DNA of 64,000 bases from Synanceia verrucosa (lineage: Eukaryota; Chordata; Actinopteri; Perciformes; Synanceiidae). Under the pieces are notes generated by a model that saw only the letters and a program-made list of their open reading frames with translations, was not told the origin of the DNA and made no database searches. This document shows, in pieces, positions 37,470 through 47,055 of the stretch; within the stretch, counting starts at the first letter, position 1, and each line of letters begins with the position of its first letter. The stretch is from contig CM056553.1 in assembly GCA_029721515.1 (NCBI GenBank), positions 8,692,349 to 8,756,348 on the forward strand, written 5' to 3'. The translations under genes and the position numbers were made by a program.

Positions 37470-40164
37470 GCAGCCCTACAATCAGACAGGCTGTAAACAA
37501 GCCTGTCTTGCTCAGACAGTAACGTCATGTTTCATTTACACAGCCTTCAAACAAATTCACAATCAATACCGCCTCTTTCCTTAGACCTTCGATAAGGATA
37601 AGGGAAACTCCCCCAGGAAAGCCCTTTAACAAGAAGAAACATCAGTCGACTTGAGTCCCTCCAAGCACACCCTCCTTCAGGCTGCAAGGATGCCTTTACT
37701 GATGCAGAAGAGAAGACAGAAAACCAGAGCAGGAAGGATGGGGAATGACAACAGAAGGTTCCAAGGCAGACATGACCTGTCAGTGCCTCAACCCCTCAGA
37801 TGACCCCAGTCATATTCTCTTTAGAGCAGTGCACGTCAGCCATCAGTGCACCGCTCACTCTTTTGCTGCCACCTGAAAGCTTTGCTGTCACTTGCTGCCA
37901 GCTGTTCATGTTTCTTTTCACTGCATGTGCAGAACTCAGCAGTTGTCTTGGATGGTCACGATGCCAAATTGGCAAAAGACCCCGAGTTGTGATCAAACAG
38001 AATTACCCTTTAAACACAAGTTGATCTCTTTAGCTAACATGTGGCCTTTAGTCTTTTCTCCCAACCCTATCCTTAGCATGGTAAACACAGGACCTGTCTG
38101 GATCTGATGCTCGTCTGCACAGATGGCACATTGGGTGCCAGATATCATGACCAGCTAGCTGCACAACACAGCTGCCAAAAAGCATTTGAGTGCCCCCTCA
38201 CTGTCACAGACCTGTTGTGTTGTGGAATGGGATCCTCGTGGCATTTTAATGGCGATTTGGATCCCCTTGTAATGAAAACAAGTAATTTAGCCTGCCCTCG
38301 ACGCTGTATTGATGATGTTTTATGTCCCAGTGACCTCCAGACTCTGAGCGATGGTTTGAAGCTTTGCTGTTGACGAGGATTCAGTGATGGAGGGAGGTTA
38401 AGAGCTGTTATTATGTGCCCTGCATGAAACCCTTGCATCAATATTCATGCTGCGGGGAAACCCTCTGGAGACCAACTGGCATCCTCCCCCTCTGAGAAAG
38501 TAAGTGACCTCAACATAAGATTCCTGGGACATGAAACACCTCAGCTCACACCTTCTCTTTTTTCTTGTTAGAACTTCTTTCACATCCCTCCCAGTACATT
38601 GTAAACTGGTAAATGCCAACCCATCCACTGGGTCAATGTGGTGTTCGGTTAATGAGGTGTGGCTCTGAGAATCGCCTCAACCTTCCCCTGTCCAAATGAT
38701 CGTTCACTAATCACTAATGAACAAGAAGGTATGGATGGAGTCAGAGAACAGATGATGGGAAATAATGAGAATTAATGATGATATGCCATGAAGGGCAGAA
38801 AGAGACCAAAAAGACAGAGGGTGGCAGAGAAAATGGGACAGACGACCACACAGAAAACCTCATAAAACTCTGTTTTTACCTTCAGTGGGCTGCATTCATG
38901 AAACCTCTCATAAGAGTACATCATGCTAAAAAATTTACTTTGCAGAGCATTGCATGGGGCATCACACTTCTCCTGCAAAATACAGAAACACAGAGCAAAT
39001 AACAGAGTCCAGTGAGTGTTTTCTGCTCAGAAAAGGATGTGAAGAAGATGTGAAGAGCCTTCGGAGGGAGAGGAACCCAACTGTGACGCTCACACAATGT
39101 GTGAAAGTACAATAAGTGGCTCTATTTGATCTGCACAGTGTTCAAAGAGAATATCTACCAATCCAAGACCTTTAACTATTTTATTACATATTTCCATTGT
39201 CAAACTCAGGTCTCATGATGGTGATCGCAGAAGGAGTGTTGCATAAAAAGAGGCATTGATGAGTATAGCTGTGGGTTAGATATTATCTGAGTTGCGTACA
39301 TTAAGTTACCTTTAATAATCAATGTGCCACAATTTAATTAAAATTCCTTTCAGGTGCTAATGCTTAAATTTTGCCTTTAGGTTGGAATTATCAGGGTCAA
39401 ATCCATGCCTCCTTGACTAGAGAGATGGCTGCTGTTTGATGGTAAAGAATTCCCCTCATCTCTGAAGGAAGTGGAAATGCTTTGGCAGGAATTACTTTCA
39501 TTTATTACACCCCCACTTTCAAGCCACCCGGCGCACTTTGCCACTGAGGACTGTGGTGTTGTTAATGCACAGCACTATCTATAAAAGCCACAGAAGGTCT
39601 CCTGCATCTGTTAGGTATTATGTCAAATTAGCATTTGATTAAATGAATTTTCTGACTAAGCAAACCATGGAGAGCAAACCATAGTCTGGAAATTGAAGTA
39701 ATGCAAACATCATCCCCCAGAGACATGCAAATAGAATAAGAGAGCACAGACTGGCTTTTATTCATTTCTATTGGGTGACAAAGGTAATTGAATTCAGTCT
39801 GGAAACCATTAAGATTATTTATGACTGCCTTTCTTCAGAGGAAACATGAACGGTGAAAGAGAGCCCCGCTTGGCTGTACATTTTCTGCACGACCACTAAA
39901 GACCGATGCAGCCAACGCAGGAAGCACATCTTGCTCACCCAGTGGGGGATTTTAAATCTGTTTCTTCTTGTTTAGTGTAAAAATAGATTGCCTTCAAAGC
40001 GTATAGAAAAGACGACGCTCTGATCTACTTTGCGCTTGAATTCAACTGTGAGTCAAACCAACCAAATCCCACCTGGCCTCTCTCAGTGACATCAAATGAT
40101 CAGTACCGCTGTTTAAATTTGGCACATTCAATACTTTCACCGTCACTGTAACTGACATCACCTC
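37470..40164. other. no gene recognised
   Basis: About 2.7 kb. The part at 39560-39860 is AT-rich with an octamer ATGCAAAT (39725-39732) and TAATTG motifs, a texture seen in conserved non-coding elements, but conservation cannot be judged from one sequence. Reading frames are short and overlapping. Confidence 0.4.
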
Positions 40165-40241
40165 ACACGGTGGGAAGTAGAATGTACTTTTACTTGCACT
40201 TAAGTACAAGTTTTATGTACTTTTTCTCCTACATTTATTCA
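40165..40241. mobile_element. hAT-like fragment ('GGTGGAAAGTA..AAGTAC' type)
   Basis: GGTGGGAAGTAGAATGTACT, then CACTTAAGTACAAGTTTTAT, resemble the widespread fish hAT-derived MITE beginning CAGTGGTGGAAAGTAACT. Only the first ~75 bp are recognisable. Confidence 0.45.
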
Positions 40242-42094
40242 ACATCTAACCCCCCCCAACAAAAACTCATATGAATTTGAAGCTTAGAAAATATGACGCA
40301 CTGTTATAGATTTAAATATCTTAAAGTGCATCTAATACTCAAAAGTAGCTCCACCAAATTTGCATTATTGAAATCAATCCACTACTATAATGTACACCAG
40401 CTGTTTTTTTCTGCATTACTTTAACTGTTGGTAAAAAAGTGTCTTCTGTGTGGGAGTGGTTTGATCGGATTTTAAATATGCAGATTAAGTCAGTTATGTG
40501 TGTAGATTTTTGAATGAAAGCCCTCACCTTTTATATACATAATCTCCTGATTTCTTAAAAGTGATTCTGAGCCAACTAGGTCAGCTAGTTGATTTAAACA
40601 TTAAATTTACGAATATGAAAAGGTCAAACTAGCTTTAATACAGCTTAGAAGAATACAAGTGAAGCTCAGAAGCCTTATTCTTATTTTATTTTGCTATTTA
40701 TGCACTGTGCATGACACACTAAACTAAAGCTACACTGTCCATTGCAGGTGATTAATGACTTGCTGTTTCCATAATAAACTGAGGTGGAGCACTCTTTGAC
40801 TTTTAATTTATTCATAGATTGTATTTTTTTTTTTAACTTAAATGAATTTCATACATGGTGTTGCTTTGACATATACTCAGACTGGCTTTTAACCTATATT
40901 TTCCATAGTCAGAAAAAGGCTGTGCAGATTGAAAAATCAACATCCGTGCTCCGTGAACAACATGTGCCTCATTTATTTCTGCAATTATGTCAGGGTTGTT
41001 TAAAAAAAAAAACAATGCTGAGTTTTGCTCTTTGCTGGGTAATGATGGATTCACGGGGTGCCTCATTCTTTTCCACTTTAGTTTATGTCTGACGTTGTTT
41101 ATCTCTGACCTTTTTACTATTATCAGGGCGAAGGGACAGTAATTCAGAATCATTTTTCACTGAATCGTTGGTGTCAACTGCGAAATTCAGAATATCACCT
41201 CAGGAATAAAACACTTTTTCAAAGAGGGAAAACTGTGGGTCATCTGTTTCTCAAATATTTATCTAACTTTTCACTTTCAAAGGCTTTCAAATTATTTCCC
41301 ACACCCTGCAGGGTTTGTAAATGGAGTGTAATTTGGCATTGCACAACATCAGCCAGCACAGCCACTTCACTGCCTTCAGAAATACAACAATCATCCCTGC
41401 CAAAACATCTTAACAACATCATAGGAGAATACTTGTCAAACTAAAATGCCTTTCCTTTCTTGCTGTTTTAGTAATGGAAGAATCCACAAGAGCTTCTCCC
41501 ATGACAAAACTGGTGGTTCAGAATGGCCACAAGCAAATATAAACAGTACACGAAATGGGCCACTGAGGCCAGATGATGTCAAACTAACTTGGACGGAGAT
41601 AACTCGTCTGGTTAACATGTGCTGCTCAGGTGATCGGAGAACTGTTTCCTTGCGTAGGATACAGCTCAGTGGTATTAGGCAGCGAGCCAGCCAGGCGTTG
41701 GTGGTGGAGCACAGGGACAGTTTGGGTGCTGGAGGAGCACTTCCAGCAGCCAGAATTTGCCTTCTGTGGAGGAGGGGACCACCTTCCCGGTGCACATGTT
41801 AATCATGTAAAAGAAAACTTGTAGACTTTGCTCTGCTGCTGCATGAATTCTCCTCAACCAAGGAACAGATAAACTTTAAGATCAGACACCAAAATACAGC
41901 TTACAAAATAAGGGAACACATAGAGTATTCATCTGATGAAAATACAGTTTTCATGGCACCCATTCTCTCTACAAATTCAAAAAAATAGATGCCTGTATCT
42001 CCTCCAATCTTGGACTAAACTAGGTTGAGGAGTGCAAACACTTAATCCATTTGATAATTATGTTTAATTAACAGTTCATTTGCAATTAAAGTAC
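40242..42094. other. no gene recognised
   Basis: About 1.9 kb. Frames near 41436-41802 on opposite strands (119 and 118 codons) overlap completely and neither shows a known domain or exon signals. Confidence 0.4.
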
Positions 42095-42245
42095 ATAATA
42101 TAAATATTTATTCTATTATTATTACATACTCTATTATGTCATTGCTGCTGTCTATTATTTCTTTCCTACTGTATTTTGACTATGCTGCTGTGGTGGGTGA
42201 ATTTCCCCCAATGGGGGATAAATAAAAAACATTCTATTCTTTTCT
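42095..42245 (+). mobile_element. LINE 3' tail fragment
   Basis: GCTGTGGTGGGTGAATTTCC, GGGGGATAAATAAA and ATTCTATTC at the end match the 3' untranslated region and tail of the LINE at 19644-19981. There is no coding part, so this is an extremely 5'-truncated insertion. Confidence 0.7.
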
Positions 42246-42579
42246 AAATTTGGACTACATAGGACACATAATAACTTTTCATAAAACTCGTTTTCCCCAT
42301 ATTTAAATCAAATATCTGAGGAACAATTTTAGCCCTGATATTCCTAAAAGCTTGTCAAGTGTACTGCACTCTTGCACACATGGGAATACTTACGGCTACA
42401 ATTTGTAACACAGGAAAGTAGGGCGGATCTGCCTTCAGATTAAAAGCACAAAATCGTTTTAATGATGCAAGAAAATTGGCTTTCAGGTCAGACGTGCATG
42501 GCGGCACGAAATAAAGAAGATGCGATTATTAACTGAGTCTTTGTGTGATTTGATCCCTGAAAATTAAAGTAATTGCGTT
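42246..42579. other. no gene recognised
   Basis: Short non-coding stretch between the LINE tail and the CpG-richer block. Confidence 0.4.
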
Positions 42580-42873
42580 GCAATGAGATAAAAACAGCAC
42601 CCGAGCCTCACAGTGGGCTTTATTTTGAAAACGATAACCGGATGTGGTTTAAGAGTGTTTTGCTAGCTTAACCGGCAGTCGCATCTTCGGTAGCATGGAG
42701 GTGATGTGACTGAGGGCAGGTGACAACCAGCCGCCTACCGCTGGCTGCTAACTACAAGGTACCGTATCAAAGCACCGTAAGAGCCAAGAAACTTCCCGAC
42801 TCTCCGGATTAATAGTTAGACTGAGAGACTTTATTTTCGGTGGGACTGTTTGAAAATCCTGCGACAGAGGACA
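42580..42873 (+). promoter_or_regulatory. CpG-richer block, candidate promoter and 5' leader
   Basis: CpG dinucleotides are clearly more frequent than in neighbouring sequence (for example AACCGGATG, ACCGGCAGTCGC, GCCGCCTACCGC, ACCGTAAG, CTCCGG, TTTTCGG). An ETS-like CCGGATGT lies at about 42639. A four-codon upstream ORF (42695-42709, ATG to TGA) precedes the candidate start codon. No TATA box is apparent. Together with the ATG and splice donor that follow, this fits a CpG-type promoter and 5' leader, but no transcript evidence is available. Confidence 0.4.
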
Positions 42874-42895
42874 ATGTTTCTCTTGCAGTTCACAG
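42874..42895 (+). CDS. possible first coding exon, gene unknown
   Basis: An ATG in fair Kozak context (an A at -3) opens a 22-nt coding stretch for M-F-L-L-Q-F-T plus the first base of the next codon. It ends at CACAG followed by GTAGGC, a plausible splice donor at 42896. The hydrophobic start could belong to a signal or mitochondrial targeting peptide, but seven residues are too few to tell. The CpG-richer leader upstream supports a transcription start. Against it: TTTCTCTTGCAG inside the exon also resembles a splice acceptor, and no convincing second exon was found downstream on the plus strand; what follows is mostly transposons. If real, the remaining exons would lie beyond the window or be too short for me to see. 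I do not recognise the gene. Confidence 0.3.
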
Positions 42896-43318
42896 GTAGG
42901 CTGGTCCAACTCACCTCAGGATAACTTGTTTTTACGGACACGTGTTGTGTGTTCGCGTCCGGTAAACACTGACTTTTTGAAAACTTTTTAACACCCTTAA
43001 TGATGCCACTGTGTCAACTTAACTGTTTAGCTGTGTCTAAGCTGACATCGATATAATAATAATCTGCTCTTCATTGTGTCAACAACAGTGGCTTTACCCT
43101 CAGCTGACATTTCTCTTTTTCTGTGTTGAAGGCCTTGCTTAAACTTGCAGCTTGATGTGCAAACGTTTCCATTCCTTCAAAACTTGATTACAGGATTAGT
43201 GTACTTAAGTTTGTGATGAAATTCATTTTGCTCATTTTACTTTATGATGTCAGGGGAACTTGGGGGAGTGTAACTGTTGAAAAACCATTTGATTTGGTGT
43301 GGATAGGGATGAATGAAG

Positions 43319-44599
43319 TTAAAGGGGAAGTTACATTTTTTACAGATTGGACCTTATTTCTGGATAAAATATTGCCATTTACTCACCCACTTCACTTTGG
43401 AGTCATTTGGAGTATTTCTGACAATTTTGGATTTGGTGATATCCATTTAACAGGAGTGAATGGGGCACAGAATTGCAGCCAGTAAATGACACAAACTTGA
43501 CCATTTCTCAAACAATTTGGCCATTTCTCAAATGACACACCAGGGTTTTTCCTGCGTTCAAATTTGCGTGGCGGCCGCCTCCAGCTATTTTTGTACCACC
43601 CCTAGCCAGAGCGATTGATATTGCTCAACACAGCTCCAGCTGTGTTGATTGAGCGATTGATGTCCCTCTGCGGCAGCTACGTATTTTAACTGCAGTTGCA
43701 GCGTTGCGCCACTATTGAGGCGCTATATCAACAACAGTGCACCCGAAAGACCTGAAGCAACTACCGAAGAAGAAACAGATCGAATCGTGTTAGTTAGCGG
43801 AAAAAAACTGGGAAAAACACGATTCGATCTGTTTCTTCTTCTGTAGTTGCTTCAGGTCTTTCGGGTGCACTGTTGTTGATATAGCGCCTCAATAGTGGCG
43901 CAACGCTGCAACTGCAGTTAAAATACGTAGCTGCCGCAGAGGGACATCAATCACTCAATCAACACAGCTGGAGCTGTGTTGAGCAATATCAATCGCTCTG
44001 GCTAGGGGTGGTACAAAAATAGCTGGAGGCGGCCGCCACGCAAATTTGAACGCAGGAAAAACCCTGCACACATTTAATAAAATAGATTACTATTACTAAG
44101 ATTAATATTCTCATTTTAGTTAGGAGTTGTCCATGTCTTGAGAAAATTCAGTCTGTAAACAGACTCTACTTCTTTTGTATCATAGGACCCCTAGTGTCTA
44201 CCTATATGTCCTTCATAGTGCCTGAACTAAAACAAAGCGTGTATGCATATGTGACAACATCACAAATAAGTATTTTAGTTAAGGCACTGTGAAGGGCATA
44301 GGTGGACACTAGGGGTCCTTAGTATACGATAGTAGAGTCTGTTTACAGGTTGAATTTTCTCAAGTTACGGGCAACTCCTGACTCAAATGAGAATAGTAAT
44401 AGTGTAGCCCATCTTATTAAACATCTTTTATTTGAGAAATGGTCAAATTTGTGTCATTTACAGGCTGCATTTCTGTACCCCATTCACTCCTGTTAAATGG
44501 ATATCATCAAATCCAAATATCATTGGAAATACTCCAAATGACTCCAAAGTGATATGGGTGAGTAGGCTAATTTGTAAATAAACAGAACTTCCCCTTTAA
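43319..44599. mobile_element. large palindromic TTAA element carrying a nested transposon
   Basis: The ends are TTAA-AGGGGAAGTT (43319) and AACTTCCCCT-TTAA (to 44599). Apart from the insert at 43541-44066 the element is one long imperfect palindrome: left-arm blocks (TTTGGAGTCATTTGGAGTAT; GATATCCATTTAACAGGAGT; TTGACCATTTCTCAAA; CTAGTGTCTACCTATATG) recur inverted in the right arm, with the centre near 44250. The left arm also has a small tandem duplication (CCATTTCTCAAA twice, 43501-43531). The terminus resembles that of the MITE at 16608. Kolobok-like or piggyBac-like by target site; no transposase. Confidence 0.75.
43541..44066. mobile_element. young palindromic transposon, near-perfect 251-bp arms
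   Basis: The arms 43541-43791 and 43816-44066 are reverse complements with only two mismatches by eye (one near 43653, one near 43764), separated by a 24-bp loop. Termini are CAGGGTTTTTCCTGCGTTC and its inverse. CACAC flanks both sides (43536-43540 and 44067-44071), and removing the insert plus one CACAC restores the left arm of the surrounding palindrome. CAGGG ends suggest a hAT-like element, although hAT normally duplicates 8 bp and only 5 bp are evident. Non-coding. Confidence 0.85.
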
Positions 44600-44825
44600 C
44601 TTAATCACACTCTGCAGCCACACATCTGAGAAATTTTTTCCTTTTTTCGGGGACTAATTTTTCCAGTATGTTTTCACAGCACTAAACTGATCATAGGTAG
44701 TAACACTGAGAAACAGTTTTTTTCTGTTGGCCTCCAGAGCACACTGGAAAAACTACAGGGTTTTATAACTGAGCTTTGCGGGATTCCCCCCCTCTCCTCC
44801 ACTCGTTAAGTCTCTGTCTGTCTGT
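44600..44825. other. short spacer
   Basis: Non-coding sequence between the palindromic element and the SINE. It ends in a CTGTCTGT-rich stretch where the SINE head should be. Confidence 0.4.
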
Positions 44826-45147
44826 AGCAAGAAGGTACTGGGTTCGATTCCCGGCCCGGGGCCTTTCTGTGTGGAGTTTGCATGTTCTCCCTGTGTCTGT
44901 GTGGGTTCTCTCCAGGTACTCCGGCTTCCTCCCACCATCCAAAAACATGCATGGGGATTAGGTTAATTGGTTAATTTAAATTGCCCGTAGGAGTGAGTGT
45001 GAGTGGTTGTCTGTCTCTATGTGTCCTGTGATGAACTGGAGACTTGTCCAGGGTGTACCCTGCCTTTCACCCAAAGACAGCTGGGATAGGATCCAGCCAA
45101 CCCCTGCAACCCTATGAGGATAAGTGGTAGAAAGTGGATGATGGATA
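44826..45147 (+). mobile_element. tRNA-derived SINE, head truncated
   Basis: It begins inside the tRNA-like head at AGCAAGAAGG. The B box (GGTTCGATTCC, 44841-44851) is kept but the A-box segment seen at 5180-5215 is missing. The body and a shortened tail (GTGGATGATGG) follow. The 5' loss removes half of the internal polymerase III promoter. Confidence 0.8.
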
Positions 45148-46603
45148 ATTCTTTTGGAAACTCTTTCATGTTTGTTTTACTGTATTCACAAAAAATGTAT
45201 TTGTGATTAAAATTATGAACGTTAGTCAGGACCCCCCACAGATGTAGGATTTTACTGCCTTTATGGGAGCTCATACCCTTCCTTGTGGGAGCTCAGCTCC
45301 CACGTAATTCCAATGGTGAACTCAGCCATAATATGCCTGCTGGATCAAAGCCATCTTAGGTTTTAAGTGGAGTGCCACTGACTGTATTTTCCCTGCTTTT
45401 ATTTCTGAATTTCGCACCGACTTTGTATTTTCCCTGCCTTATTTCCTATTTCTTTGTGCTCCTTTAACTGCAGTAAAATAAGAGTTAGCCACAGCTAGTC
45501 AGTGAGCAACTGGGATCATTATATCCAAAAAACTCCCACCAACAGGCTTACAGCTTTATTCAGACATTTTGTTCAGTGTTTTAGCTGCCTCCAGTTTATT
45601 TAGCTGTGATTTATTTACTCCCAGTCTAATGATGGATAAGTGCTCATAATTTGATGATTATTTCCCTCAGTAACTTGCCAGCCAAGTGTTGAGAATATGC
45701 AAACAGACCTTTTCTGAGGAGCACAGCTGTGCACTTTATTCAGTCATACCACTGACCTGTTATGAACTCTTTTGTTTGTGAAATCAACACTGTATTTATT
45801 GAACAGATATGTGTCATTATACTCTGCAATCCTGTGATAAATTGTCTCATGCGGGGAGAGATTTGTCAAAATGGGGATATGGCACCTGAAGCTTTTACCA
45901 GGTTTGACTTATGTATTATGTATTACTGTTTCATACAGTATGAGGACTTGGCAGGGTTTTTCCACCGCCCACCATTGTGGTAGACAAGTATTTTAAGGAA
46001 TAACATTTCGATGACATAAAGCTAGGGTTGCTAATCTTGAAAAACAAGCAAGAGTAAGTTTTTAATAACGGAAAGGAAGCATTGGAAATGTAGGTGTGGC
46101 GATCCAATGTGAGGCTGAAGGGAAAGTTTTAAAACAAGGTGGTTTCATACTTTTACATGACTTTACTAGGAGGAGAAAACTGATCGGTACATTTTGTAAT
46201 TTCGTTCCAGTTGACATATTATAGGAAATTAAAAAGCTTAAAGTACAGAAATGGATTCCATGACTCATTCAGAGCCACCTTTAATAATAACCGCTCAATA
46301 TTTATTTATACTTCCCCTTTACGCTGTCATGCAAATCCAATTTTTATAAATTAATTTCTTTGTTATAAATTTGTAAAGTTGAGACTGAAGATAACTATTG
46401 TCAAACTGCTCATAAAATATTCCACAGAACAGAATGAGGTAAATTCTGAAAAAAAGATATTCATTGTAGATAATAATTTCTCCCCATGGGTACCAGATTT
46501 TTGTTTTTTATTGTCAGAGCCTCTGATTTGTTAATTCATGTTGGGATGTCCCGAGATGGGCAAAATGGAAGTGAACTGAATTCAGGTGAAGAAGAACCTT
46601 ATT
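45148..46603. other. no gene recognised
   Basis: About 1.5 kb. A CAGGGTTTTTCC at 45952 repeats the terminus of the young palindromic transposon at 43541, but no partner end was found. Reading frames are 85 codons or shorter. Confidence 0.4.
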
Positions 46604-47055
46604 TTAACTCTTTTCAAAATAGAACGCTTGAGTGCCATGAATGTGTATATATACATCTTTCCTTTTTTTTCGGCAGCAGAGACAACAGACTGCCTTCACA
46701 CAGCCTGTGAGTAATATTGAGACTATTTTTATTGGGATTCGTAGTTGGAGCATAAAGAGATGGTATACACCACAGAGATCAATCCGATCCGAGAGCAAAA
46801 CAACCGGATTCTGGTGATTTTGGTGAAAGTGGCTTCTACTCTCCTCCAGATAAAACAAGAACAGAACAAGGTAAAAACAAACTTTCTTTTTTTCATGATA
46901 AAATAGAGAGTGTCTTCTTTCATTTGAGCTGTTCAGTGTTTTCAGAGACATAGTACAAAATATTCTGTGGGTCTGGAAATATGACTCAAAATGGCCAAAA
47001 ACGCTGGCACAGGACACTGTCATTTTTAAAAATGGTCTGGCACTCAATGACTTAA
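46604..47055. mobile_element. piggyBac-like MITE, copy 3
   Basis: It belongs to the same family as 37060-37469. The right end is TGGCACTCAATGACTTAA. The left end reads TTAACTCTTT, then about 15 foreign bases, then TGAGTGCCA, as if the terminus had been split by a small insertion. Interior blocks (ACACAGCCTGTGAGT; GTATACACCACAGAGATCAA; GGTGAAAGTGGC; AAAATATTCTGTGGGTCTGG) match the other copies. Frames on either strand are not conserved between copies. Confidence 0.75.

Noticed and set aside
45952..45975. second copy of the CAGGGTTTTTCC transposon
   Set aside because: Only a dozen bases match the terminus at 43541 and no partner end or interior similarity follows.
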